Assembly (NCBI RefSeq): GCF_002909235.1
Contig: NZ_PHQQ01000019.1
Span: 54,879-118,878 of the forward strand
Length of the DNA: 64,000 nt
Direction of reading: 5' to 3'
Source of the DNA: Arenibacter catalasegens
GTDB taxonomy: Bacteria > Bacteroidota > Bacteroidia > Flavobacteriales > Flavobacteriaceae
Shown: piece after piece, positions 55,383 through 63,937 of the stretch
Position numbering within the stretch: position 1 is the stretch's first letter
Layout of the letters: the number at the start of each line of letters is the position of its first letter
Notes under the pieces: generated by a model
Told to the model about the DNA's origin: nothing
The model's input: the letters and a program-made list of their open reading frames with translations, nothing else
Databases searched by the model: none
Made by a program: the position numbers and the translations under genes

Positions 55383-56150
55383 TTATTTATAATACGCCTC
55401 TATAGCTAAATCCGAAGAAAGTACAAGGCATTCATTATTGTCCCATTTGCTTTTTAAATAACTCAAAATAGCCCTTAGATCATTGGCGGTAACTCTAGGC
55501 TTGCCCAAATCATCCAGGTAAGTGGAAGGCAAGGCATGCCCATAAAACACCAATAGTTCCTTATTCTTTATGGCTTGGTCTATGCGTAACATTATTTTTT
55601 CGATACTGTGGTCGGAGGTAGCTATATTACTTTCTATACCATATCGTGCAAGATGTTGCTTGCCTACCGATGTATCATACAAATCATTGTGATTATTGGT
55701 AAAGGCATAATCATATGTTGCACCCAACAACGTTAGAAATTCTGGGCGCATATATGAATTGGGCGTAACAAAACCATGAACGGGAATACCATAACTTTCA
55801 ATCCTTTCTTTAGAACTTTTTAATTCCAAAAGAATGGTTTCCTTATCAACAACTGATGCATTGTTCATCTTGGGATGGGTGTGTGAATGGGATAAAATAC
55901 TTATTCCCTCCTCGGCATAGGATTTATAAAGAGGAGCTGTTTTTGAGTTTAATTTATTAGTGGTGATGGCAAATGAAGGCTGAAAACCAAATTCATCAAA
56001 AATGGCCTTTACATCGGCATCAGTGGTATTCAGATCATCAAAAATAAAGCTAAATACGGCTTGTTTAGCTCCTGTAACCTTCTTAATGGTGGGTTGTCCT
56101 GCATTGGGTCCAATTAAAAAAAGGAGGAGAAGTAAGGGATATATTCTCAT
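55383..56150 (-). CDS. NodB-fold polysaccharide deacetylase
   Basis: A 255-residue exported protein (signal to about residue 19, ending GPNAGQ). The NodB domain shows motif 1 in FSFIFDDLNTTD (the Asp pair), motif 2 in LSHSHTHPKM (HSHTH, two metal-binding His) and motif 3 around GFVTPNSYMRPEF (Pro, Arg). The C-terminal motif is FYGHALPSTYLDD. Family members remove N- or O-acetyl groups from glycans. It lies 3 bases downstream of the 616-residue gene on the same strand, so the two proteins most likely act on the same glycan. Confidence 0.85.
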   Translation of the reverse strand: MRIYPLLLLLFLIGPNAGQPTIKKVTGAKQAVFSFIFDDLNTTDADVKAIFDEFGFQPSFAITTNKLNSKTAPLYKSYAEEGISILSHSHTHPKMNNASVVDKETILLELKSSKERIESYGIPVHGFVTPNSYMRPEFLTLLGATYDYAFTNNHNDLYDTSVGKQHLARYGIESNIATSDHSIEKIMLRIDQAIKNKELLVFYGHALPSTYLDDLGKPRVTANDLRAILSYLKSKWDNNECLVLSSDLAIEAYYK

Positions 56151-56153
56151 GGG

Positions 56154-58004
56154 CTAATGGGTCTTGCCAAGCCAAAGCCTCGACCTCGGCTTCATTTTCA
56201 GTGTTCCTGATGCGTTATCCAATTTTTGACCGGTAAAAGCATCCAAGTATCCATTCCCTTCAAATCCCTTTAATTGAAATTCTACGTCTTCTTTGTTGTA
56301 ATTGTGCAAAATTAGGTCCCCATTTTCCATGGGTTGCAGGGTAATTCTGGTGGGTGCTTTAAGTTCTATCTGTAATTGTTCGTTGAAAACATTACGAAGA
56401 ACGTTGGCCCAGGGAGTAGGTAGATCTAGCAGACCCAGTGGGCGAGGGCAGAGCAAAACTTCCCCTACGGCCTCAAAATCGGCCTCGGAAAACGTATGGG
56501 AATTCATTACATAAACCTGCCCATCTTTACTTTTGGTCAGGAATGGAATGGTGCTGTTGCCGGATTTAACTTCCAGCATCGAAATGGCTTTTTTGATTTT
56601 CAATGCGGCCTCCAAATCCAACGGCCTTTCTAAAGTGGTTTCACTTCCGTCCAGGATTATTTTCTCCGCATTTATTACCCCAATCTTGGGCTTTAGGATA
56701 CCGGCTAATTTGGCCAGTTTCCCTTTGTCATCAACAGTGGCCAAAAATCCCGCCGTCATGATGATTCTTTTTCCCTGTTTGTGGGATGCCATTACTTTGC
56801 CGACAATGTCAGGATCTGCAGCAGCTTGCGTTGGTAGAAAAATAGTTTCAGCATTTTCGGGATAGTAGGCCGTTGGTAGCAATGGAATTCCCAACATCCC
56901 AATAAAATCCATGATATACAGGTCGCCACCTGCATCACTATTCGGGGGCTTATACCCGGCTACACCATGTATTGGAGAGGTCTTTAGGGCCTTGGCGAGC
57001 CTTGCCAATTTTTCAAAATCCATTCGCAGCAAGTGGTGCCCGGCATGGCCGTTTACAAAACTCCCATAATTGAAAATCACCAATTCGTTGGCCCCGGCAA
57101 GTACGGATTGATACGCCTGCTCCACAAAATCCAAAGCATCGCAATCCCCATGATCAAACCAGGCTCCCCCGATCTTCTTTCCCGCCATAGACTTTATCCA
57201 ACTATAATTCACAAAGCCTTCATAAGGCTGTACAAATCCAAACCGCTGGGTGTATTGTCCCCGCGTTTCCGTTCCTACCCAAACCTCGTCAAATAATTTT
57301 GGGCCAGTTTCCACATCATAACCGAACATATGAAAACGATCGTACCACTGTGGATATTTAATGATCATATGGATATCAGGATTAACGGACTTGGCCGGAT
57401 CTATGAAGATTGAGGTTGCCAATTCCGTCATTAATTGTCTGCGGTAGTCGGACCAACTGCGGTCTCCCTTGGCGGCCTTGGATTCCAAACTGATATCTCC
57501 CGTACATAAAAAATCATCCACAATAAAAGTGTCAAAAATAGGGGCTGCGTCCAACATCACTTTCTTCATGTCTTGTTGGGTCTTTGGATTCTGCCAATTG
57601 AACCAACCTAGTCCGCCCTCTTGTTTTACCCCTATATCACCTCCGGGAACCGTGGCAATTCCACCAACAACTTCAAAGCCGTTTTGGGTAAAATATTTTG
57701 TGGTCTCGGCCAACAACTCGGGAGCGACTACCAAACCGCTTCGATAGACTTCCAAATACACTTTGGTAATCCCATTGGCCATCATGAGCGAAGTAGCTTC
57801 CCTTCTTCCTTCTGGGGTTGAAAGCAAGCGCTCCACAGAATGTGCTGTGATATATACGCTCAGCGTTAAATCCTCTTGATGTTGTTTGGCGAAATGGAAA
57901 TTGTCATCTATTGCTGCGCTCGATTGGGAAAACCCGGAAATGGATATGGCTATCATTAATCCGGAAATAAACAGTTTTCTTAATAAGTGGTTGGTTGTGG
58001 TCAT
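56154..58004 (-). CDS. Secreted 616-residue protein, unrecognised family, probably a TIM-barrel glycosidase
   Basis: A full-length exported protein with a signal peptide (LFISGLMIAISISGFSQSSA). Residues about 45-340 have barrel-like alternation: LTLSVYITAHSVERLLSTPE, GITKVYLEVYRSGLVV, GFEVVGGIATVPGGDIG, FDTFIVDDFLCTGDISL (two Asp at a strand end), HMIIKYPQWYDRFHMFGYD, DEVWVGTETRGQYTQRFG and GGAWFDHGDCDALDFVEQAY. The Asp residues in IVDDF and the GAWFDHGD segment, plus Glu in GTETRG, are good candidates for catalytic residues. The C-terminal part (360-616) resembles an alpha/beta domain followed by a beta-sandwich. I do not recognise a CAZy family. It is in one operon with the deacetylase. Confidence 0.8.
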   Translation of the reverse strand: MTTTNHLLRKLFISGLMIAISISGFSQSSAAIDDNFHFAKQHQEDLTLSVYITAHSVERLLSTPEGRREATSLMMANGITKVYLEVYRSGLVVAPELLAETTKYFTQNGFEVVGGIATVPGGDIGVKQEGGLGWFNWQNPKTQQDMKKVMLDAAPIFDTFIVDDFLCTGDISLESKAAKGDRSWSDYRRQLMTELATSIFIDPAKSVNPDIHMIIKYPQWYDRFHMFGYDVETGPKLFDEVWVGTETRGQYTQRFGFVQPYEGFVNYSWIKSMAGKKIGGAWFDHGDCDALDFVEQAYQSVLAGANELVIFNYGSFVNGHAGHHLLRMDFEKLARLAKALKTSPIHGVAGYKPPNSDAGGDLYIMDFIGMLGIPLLPTAYYPENAETIFLPTQAAADPDIVGKVMASHKQGKRIIMTAGFLATVDDKGKLAKLAGILKPKIGVINAEKIILDGSETTLERPLDLEAALKIKKAISMLEVKSGNSTIPFLTKSKDGQVYVMNSHTFSEADFEAVGEVLLCPRPLGLLDLPTPWANVLRNVFNEQLQIELKAPTRITLQPMENGDLILHNYNKEDVEFQLKGFEGNGYLDAFTGQKLDNASGTLKMKPRSRLWLGKTH

Positions 58005-58269
58005 GGGTGTAATTAGGTCTGTAATAAAAACATCAATTTATGGAATAAAAAGCTGCTATAATTGGTAAATATTACCGAAACCTGACTTATGGTTACCCCA
58101 ATAGGGGAGAGTAAGGAGATTTATGGAGTAGTCTTACCCAGTTAATGTTTAGAATTGATGGAAGGATGATAAAGCCTCTAGTACATCATTGTGGACTTGG
58201 GGAAAATAGAATAGAAACTTTTGAGGTTCGGTTAATTAGCAGCGTGGAGTAATGTTTTTCATTAAGGCC

Positions 58270-58890
58270 TTATTGTAAATCAGCTTTATCTTCTTTACCT
58301 TCAAAGAACGCTTTTAGAAGTAACTTCATCCCCCAACTCATCAATTCTTTGAATTCTTTGTTATCCAATCCAGAGACGTCCTTGGCTACAATAAGTGGTT
58401 CAATTCCCATTAGTATGGCCATAAGGTTCACCAAATGCTTTTTTTCCTTAGGACTTATATCAGTTTTCATCAAAGCTAGCTGCAACGTCTTGTTCCGTCG
58501 GGCACCTCGTTTTTTTTCAGAAGCGGACGTTAATACGGCACTCAAATATTTTCTGAAAGCATTTTCATTGTTTACAGCATGATCGTTGTAATAATTTTGG
58601 ATACCCAATATCATTTCATTTAGGGAACAGTCTTTATTATCTTCAATTATATCTTCAATTATATCTTCGGGACTTTTAGTTCCAATGTCGATTCCTACCT
58701 CATAGGAGAGGATTTCTACATTGGGATAGTATCTGTAAATGGTAGCCCTGGAAATTTCGGCTGTATTTGCGACGTCTTCAAGATTGAAATCTATTCCTTG
58801 TCTAACCAATTGTTTGGCACTTTCAAGGATTTTAGCCCTTGTTTCCAACTTTTGATTAATTCTTCCAGTTTGGATATATTCCCTTTTCAT
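58270..58890 (-). CDS. TetR-family transcriptional regulator
   Basis: A 206-residue regulator with the HTH segment KLETRAKILESAKQLVRQGI then EDVANTAEISRATIYRYYPN, residues about 14-58. The C-terminal ligand domain has no named subfamily that I can see. It is divergent from the cupin gene with 71 bases between the start codons. Two nearly identical 19-base direct repeats lie in that interval, one starting at its own start codon and one ending at the cupin start, so it probably represses both genes. Confidence 0.87.
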   Translation of the reverse strand: MKREYIQTGRINQKLETRAKILESAKQLVRQGIDFNLEDVANTAEISRATIYRYYPNVEILSYEVGIDIGTKSPEDIIEDIIEDNKDCSLNEMILGIQNYYNDHAVNNENAFRKYLSAVLTSASEKKRGARRNKTLQLALMKTDISPKEKKHLVNLMAILMGIEPLIVAKDVSGLDNKEFKELMSWGMKLLLKAFFEGKEDKADLQ

Positions 58891-58907
58891 GAGACAAATA
58901 TCTTATA
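58889..58907. promoter_or_regulatory. Direct repeat 1, operator candidate (tetR side)
   Basis: ATGAGACAAATATCTTATA directly precedes the TetR start codon (complement of 58888-58890, overlapping by two bases). It differs by one base from the copy at 58942. Confidence 0.6.
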
Positions 58908-58941
58908 AAATTTGTTAGTGTCAAAATTCCATTCTATATTT

Positions 58942-58960
58942 ATGAGACAAAAATCTTATA
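58942..58960. promoter_or_regulatory. Direct repeat 2, operator candidate (cupin side)
   Basis: ATGAGACAAAAATCTTATA ends one base before the cupin ATG. It is 53 bases downstream of repeat 1, in the same orientation. Binding by the adjacent TetR protein would block translation or transcription initiation of both genes. Confidence 0.6.
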
Positions 58961-58961
58961 T

Positions 58962-59396
58962 ATGAAAAATGGTCAATCAAAATGGGTAGTAGGACATAAG
59001 ATAACTACGCATGATACTACAGGAAATTACGATTTAGCAGTTATAGAAACACCTGGAAAGGCAAAAGGGCCACCTCCTCATACCCACCAATCCTATAATG
59101 AATCATTTATGGTCATTGATGGGGAAATGCAATTTTTTATTGATGGGGAAATAAAGACTTTAGGGGCAGGAGAGGTTATTGATATTCCACCCAATACCTT
59201 ACATACGTTTGAAAATGTGGGGGACAAAACTTGCAAACTTATCAATATTCACAGTCCCAAGGGCTTTAGAGGATTCTTTGAAGAGATGGGTATATCGGAA
59301 GAAGAAACAGATGCTCAAATGAAATCTGTATCCCCTGATGTGGTGCAAAAGGTGATCCAATCAGCAGCTAGTTTTGACATGCATATTAAAATGTAA
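58962..59396 (+). CDS. Cupin-domain protein
   Basis: A 144-residue small cytoplasmic protein with one cupin barrel. Motif 1 is GPPPHTHQSYNESFMVIDGE (metal-binding His, His, Glu) and motif 2 is GEVIDIPPNTLHTFENVGDK (final His). All four metal ligands are present. Such single-domain cupins act as dioxygenases, isomerases or sensors. It ends with a helical extension (EEMGISEEETDAQMKSVSPD). Probably regulated by the divergent TetR gene. Substrate unknown. Confidence 0.88.
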   Translation: MKNGQSKWVVGHKITTHDTTGNYDLAVIETPGKAKGPPPHTHQSYNESFMVIDGEMQFFIDGEIKTLGAGEVIDIPPNTLHTFENVGDKTCKLINIHSPKGFRGFFEEMGISEEETDAQMKSVSPDVVQKVIQSAASFDMHIKM

Positions 59397-59930
59397 ATAA
59401 TTCAAAGCTTGTTGCCAAGCGGCTAGACACACAACTTTTTAAAATGATTAGTGGGAACACCCAAAGCAATAGGCTTGGAGCTTTGGTAGGATACAATTAT
59501 ACCTTCATTTTACTCAAGTCGTTGTTATTGTTTTTCATCGGTTTTCATGAATACTTTTTTCGAAAATAAGGTGTGTTCGATCGATATTTGTTAATGAGTT
59601 GTTTAGGGAAATGTTGTCCGGTCGAGCCCATCCCTACGGTTATCGTGAGAGACCTCATTTACATATATAAGTGTCCAATACCTCTCGACGGAGCCTGTCT
59701 GCAGACAAGGCAGGCTCGAGGCGACAGAAACATTAACTTTAATTAATTGATAATCTGTTATTTGAGTTTTGCCCAATACATAGATCAGCATAACCCTACC
59801 AATGTTTAGAATAGCTTGAACCATCAAAACATAGCGGTCAAAATAGTTTTCCTAAACGGCCCACCTCAAAAGAAATACGCTTTGTGGTTTGGGTGGACCT
59901 TATATTGGACAATGGAAAAAAATTGAAATA
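59397..59930. repeat. Non-coding region with repeat fragments
   Basis: About 530 bases without a gene. It contains a diverged copy of the module seen at 55061 and 62851 (59506-59560), and a segment at 59650-59690 (AAGTGTCCAATACCTCTCGA) that recurs at 63600-63640. A small hairpin with a central palindrome TGTCTGCAGACA lies in 59693-59715 (arms GCCTG and CAGGC). No coding frame. Confidence 0.65.
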
Positions 59931-59961
59931 AAAAAAGCAGTCCCGTAAGAGAACTGCTTTT
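59931..59961 (-). terminator. Terminator for the small Cys-rich protein gene
   Basis: Read on the minus strand, AAAAGCAGT pairs with ACTGCTTTT, followed by a further T-run (TTTTTTTATTTC). It lies 26 to 56 bases past the stop codon of the 123-residue gene. Strong intrinsic terminator. Confidence 0.85.
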
Positions 59962-59986
59962 GAATAGGTTTAAAAAGATTTTTAGT

Positions 59987-60358
59987 TTATCCTTTTACCG
60001 CAACTTTTTCTACAACTATGGATTTTACGCCGTTTTTATCTACCACTTTTCCGGTTACTTCAACCATTTCAGCAGCCTGTCCGATTACTTGCTTATAGGC
60101 ATCGGATGCGCTGTGGTCTTCCACCAAGAGATAAACCGTTCCGTTTTCGCTAAGAATTCCGGCAGGTAATCCTTTATCCAAACAGGCTTGAGCACATTTT
60201 TTGTGGCCTTGTCCCGTAGCATCTTGCGTCATATAACAAGATAGGTCTAAAACTTCTCCTTTGATAGTTTCCGAACTTTGAGCAAAAGCACTGGTAGAGA
60301 AAATAAAAAGAAAAGCTGTCACTAGTAATCCGAAATAATGAGTTTTTGTATGTTTCAT
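59987..60358 (-). CDS. Exported small protein with a conserved-looking Cys/His motif
   Basis: A 123-residue exported protein (signal to about residue 26, ending TSAFAQ). The mature part contains LDLSCYMTQDATGQGHKKCA then QACLDKGLPAGIL, with Cys, His, Cys and Cys positioned as C-x11-H-x2-C-x3-C, and then a beta-rich OB-like C-terminus (EMVEVTGKVVDKNGVKSIVV). The Cys/His set could bind a metal or form disulfides. I recognise the type from many Bacteroidota genomes but cannot name it. It is transcribed alone and ends at a strong terminator. Confidence 0.75.
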   Translation of the reverse strand: MKHTKTHYFGLLVTAFLFIFSTSAFAQSSETIKGEVLDLSCYMTQDATGQGHKKCAQACLDKGLPAGILSENGTVYLLVEDHSASDAYKQVIGQAAEMVEVTGKVVDKNGVKSIVVEKVAVKG

Positions 60359-60555
60359 ATTATCTGATTTTTTTTAAATAGTCCTCCTCTAATTTACAAT
60401 TAAAACAGTAGTATTTAGAATAATTGTAAAGAAAATATTGGGTGAATACTGGAATTGTTTCTCAAAAATTAAAAAAAATCATTAGTTTGTCCCAATTGTA
60501 TAGGTCTTTTTCGGTATATTTTACTTGAAATTATAACCTTTTTGAAATTGAAATT

Positions 60556-61047
60556 ATGAATTCTAGGTTAAAGATTGTCCTTGGGGTATCTGTTGTATTC
60601 CTGATTCTCCAAATTCCTATATTTAATCCTGAAAAAAATTATGTCGACGCTGATACCTTTGTGGACATAACAGATAAGTATGAGGTCCCTATGGATATCC
60701 AAATGGATTTGTATGGCGCTTGCTATAATTGCCATTCAAATTACACCGAAGATTATCCATGGTATTACAATATACAACCGGTAAGTTGGTGGATGAATGG
60801 CCATATTAAGAATGCCAAAAAGGCTTTGAACTTTTCCGAATTTGCCACTTATCCACCGGAAACTGCTGCCAAGAAATTCGAAAACCTTCACAGGGTCATG
60901 AAAGAGCAGAGCATGCCGCTTAAATCTTACCTTTTGCTGCATGAGGAAGCTAAACTGACCGACGAACAATACCAACACATTACCGACTGGGCACAAGAAA
61001 CAAAGAAAAAAATAGAGGAAGAAATTGATTCAACCAAAACCTTTTAA
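60556..61047 (+). CDS. Haem-binding domain protein (Haem_bd type)
   Basis: A 163-residue protein with an N-terminal hydrophobic anchor (LKIVLGVSVVFLILQIPIF) and a periplasmic domain with one cytochrome-type haem motif (ACYNCHSNYTEDYPWYYNIQ). WWMNGHIKNAKKALNFSEF and MPLKSYLLLHEEAKLTDEQ follow, as in the Haem_bd family. It should carry a covalently bound haem and take part in electron transfer. No close same-strand neighbour; its electron partner is not identified. Confidence 0.87.
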   Translation: MNSRLKIVLGVSVVFLILQIPIFNPEKNYVDADTFVDITDKYEVPMDIQMDLYGACYNCHSNYTEDYPWYYNIQPVSWWMNGHIKNAKKALNFSEFATYPPETAAKKFENLHRVMKEQSMPLKSYLLLHEEAKLTDEQYQHITDWAQETKKKIEEEIDSTKTF

Positions 61048-61098
61048 ACAAGCCCTATTTTTTTATAAGGTCCAGCAATACTACACCCTAAAATTGGT

Positions 61099-62546
61099 TT
61101 ACCATGTTCTTGCAATTTCATGAAACTCCATGGAAACTAATTTTAGTTCACCATCAGTAAATAGTTCAAGGCTATCTTGGTCGGGAGAGAAAGCAAATTG
61201 TTGTGAATATGAAAAAACGCCATTATTCCCAAATACTTCAAGTTGCCCCCAGTCTACCAATAATCTTATGTTGATATGATTTGAATCATCCGGTAATAAT
61301 TCTTTGGATAATAAAGTCTTATTATGAATGTCATATATGATATATCTATTGGCTACTTTTTAATTCCAAAAGTCTGGGCAGTAGTTTCGTTCAGATCAAT
61401 TTTAAGGGAGACCTCAAATTTCTTTGAGTGAATACCTTCCAGTAAATTTGTTTTTGGTTTTACCTTCTGAATTCCCCAGGTCTTGGTGCTTTCATAAATG
61501 GAGGAAATTTCATGTATAGGAGTTCTAGTAATTCGTTTTTGTCCATTAACAGTTGTCAGTCCAAGGGATACTGGAAAAGTAGCGTTTCGTTCCCATACCT
61601 TTTCTCCTATTCCACCATTCCAGTGATCCATCCAGGCCAACTGAATAATTCTCGGATCATTATTGGGAAGGTTTCCCATGGGAAAAGTCTGAGCCGCATA
61701 AAAGTCGGGCCCAACATCCATTACGAGAGTTTCCTGATCTTTATCTTGTATGAAAGTTGTTCCATCAAACTCTCCTACAAGATAAGAACCATTGGCATCT
61801 TGTAGTATCCATTTTTTATTATTTTCATCACCATCTAACGGTAGTTGAAATAAATCGGGGCATTCATAGCCAAAATCAAGATTGCTTAAAAAATTCCAAT
61901 TTATAAGGTCAGGAGAGCCATAAAAAGTAGTCCCGTTTTCGTAAAGTGCCAATACCCATTGTGAAGTAGGTTTGTGCCAAATTACACATGGATCTCGAGG
62001 ATTGGCATTCTTTGCAAAATGTGCCACTGGATTATTGGCGTAATCATGCCATGTTTTTCCATCGTCATTGCTCCATGCCAAACACGTGCCTGCGGCAGTA
62101 CCGGTATAAATAGCTATAATCGCTTCCTTTTTTGAACCTGTAATTCTTTTGGCCGATTCCCCGCTAACTACCACAGCACTTCCAGAATACACCTGATCGC
62201 CCGAAACGTTGCGAACGGCCTCTGCTGGCAAAAATGATTTTTGGGGAATCAATGCCACACCTTCATCCTTCCAATGTAATAAATCCTGACTTGTAGCATA
62301 ACCACCATGCCTTATTTCTTTTCCCCATTGGTATATCATGTGATATTTTCCTCCCTGATATACCAATCCATTTATATCGTTCATCCATTCTGATTTTGGG
62401 CTGAAATGATATTGCCCTCGATACGTTTCCAGATAATCGATCTCATCACTATGTGGATTATATTGAGCATTTACTGTTCCCAAAGTGCTTGCTGTAAAAA
62501 GAATTAGAAAGGACTTTAATAGTTTTACTGTTACCATTATTCTCAT
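61099..62546 (-). pseudogene. GH32 levanase/invertase-like gene broken by one frameshift
   Basis: The intact frame (61353-62546, 397 residues) has a signal peptide and a five-bladed propeller with WMNDINGL (nucleophile Asp57), NPRDPCVIW (Asp185) and FGYECPDLF (acid/base Glu228). It stops at TAG right after TFGIKK in the middle of the C-terminal beta-sandwich. Reading on in another frame gives VANRYIIYDIHNKTLLSKEL, LVDWGQLEVFGNNG and LELFTDGELKLVSMEF to TAA at 61099-61101, the missing rest of the domain. One added A in the AAAAA run (complement near 61356) restores the full gene. GH32 cleaves beta-fructans such as sucrose or levan. The error may be real or from sequencing. Confidence 0.82.
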
Positions 62547-62850
62547 ATTTATTTCAAAATTTTAATTACAAACAATTGGATATAGATATTAACTATACAT
62601 ATAACAAACTTCAAGTCAACTGGCCTGTACCAGAAAACATTTTAGTGTCTTATAATTTCTATTATTACCATAATATTTTCGTTGATGTAATGACGGGGGA
62701 GTACTACAGCCAAGAGTTTATTATAAGTCTTCTAAGATAGCAAATATAGGTAATGGAATTCGCTTAATCGATTAAATTAATAAATCTCCGCTGTATAACT
62801 TTTTTCTTTCTCACTCATGAGTAGAAGGTTCATAAATACCACCTTTGTTC

Positions 62851-63540
62851 ATTTTACTCAAGTGGTTGTTATTGTTTTTTATTGGTTTTCGTGAATCTTC
62901 GATTTAGTTCATTGATTTCTGCTTGTTATTTCAAGGTATTCATGAACCTTCGGTTTCTTTGCTTTCCAATGAAACCGACGCAGGAGGTTTATGAATACCT
63001 TATTCTAAAATAAACAGGCGATGAATAAAACGAACCAAACCCGCCTTGCCGTCGGGCAGGAGAAAAGACCCTTCTTCACTAGGTGGTCCATAAAATCTTT
63101 GGATTTTATGGACCGATGCCATGGCCTAAATTATCTCCAAGGCTTCAATAATTCTTTACGGCCATGGCATCTCCACTACAGAAGAAGATCGACATAACCA
63201 CAGACTTTAAGATTTACTCAACGGTAATCTTTAACGTACAATGATATATCGGAACGAAGTAGGTTGAAGGAACTAAGAACCGGCCTATTTTTATTTTAGT
63301 AGTAAATCAAGGGGTTTTCACACGGGGCGGGGGTAGCAGTAGCGCAAGGTGACCACTGCTACTGCTGGCTCCTCGAAACAAAGGTACACCGTACCTTCGT
63401 TTTTCGGCCCTGGTTCGTTTTTTATTCATCGGCCGGTCTATTGATTTTTAATGGTATTCATGAATGCTACGCATTTGGGCGATGCAAAAAATGAACAGAA
63501 CACGAACTGTGAGATAATATATTCTAACTTTTCTGAAGGA
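62851..63540. repeat. Dispersed repeat region, copy 2
   Basis: The modules of 54599-55240 recur here in another order. First comes AGTGGTTGTTATTG to GAATCTTCGATTT (62851-62908), then the 117-bp element (63071-63187), then the GC-richer module (63303-63423). Compared with copy 1, about 50 bases (63424-63475) are inserted before GGGCGATGCAAAAAATGAAC. There is no open reading frame of interest. Confidence 0.75.
63071..63187. repeat. 117-bp branched structured element, copy 2
   Basis: Same length and layout as copy 1: outer stem CTTCTTC / GAAGAAG, hairpin 1 with arms GGTCCATAAAATC and GATTTTATGGACC (63085-63114), hairpin 2 with arms GATGCCATGGCC (63115-63126) and GGCCATGGCATC (63160-63171). In both hairpins a changed base in one arm is matched by the complementary change in the other (C-G to T-A, and G-C to C-G), so pairing is kept. 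Confidence 0.8.
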
Positions 63541-63686
63541 TTCATAGCTATTAAAATCAATCCGGAGTGCACGCCAAAAGCTCCCGATGGTTATCGGGCG
63601 AGACCTCATATAATTACATAAGTGTCCAATACCTCTCGACTGCGCAAACCGACAAACAGTCACTTCGACATGAGCCTTTTTTCGGG

Positions 63687-63706
63687 CTCCCGATAGCTAT
63701 CGGGAG
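63687..63706. repeat. Perfect 20-bp palindrome
   Basis: CTCCCGATAGCTATCGGGAG is fully self-complementary. A shorter related form, CTCCCGATGGTTATCGGG, is at 63581-63598, where the symmetry is broken at one or two places. It fits a dispersed REP-like palindrome rather than a gene-specific operator. Confidence 0.7.
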
Positions 63707-63763
63707 AGAAGTCGCACATACGCGGCAAAAGCCAGATATTGGATATCCATATTCAGAATTGTC

Positions 63764-63875
63764 ACTGCTAACTGCTCACTGACCACTGTTTACTGTAAAC
63801 TGCTCACTGCCAACTGACCACTGTTGACTGCCAACTGCCAACTGTTCACTGGCAACAGACCACTGTTTACTGTAA
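63764..63875. repeat. Heptamer tandem array, 16 units of ACTGNNN
   Basis: Sixteen 7-base units follow each other without any insertion or deletion over 112 bases. Fifteen start with ACTG and one with ACAG; the last three bases vary (CTA, CTC, ACC, TTT, TAA and others). The series ACC, TTT, TAA occurs twice, at units 3-5 and 14-16, suggesting an internal duplication. It is followed by ATGAAC with no open frame of note. Not a CRISPR array: the units are too short. Confidence 0.85.
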
Positions 63876-63937
63876 ATGAACATCCCTGATTAGAGTTGAC
63901 CGATTTAATTAATTGATTGATTGTCAAAAATAGTCAT

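Noticed and set aside
63567..63782. Plus-strand open frame of 71 codons at the right end
   Set aside because: It runs through the 20-bp palindrome and into the heptamer array, both non-coding repeats, and has no ribosome site.
63764..63875. Possible CRISPR array
   Set aside because: Units are 7 bases with a 4-base constant part. CRISPR repeats are about 23 to 40 bases with long spacers, and no cas gene is present.
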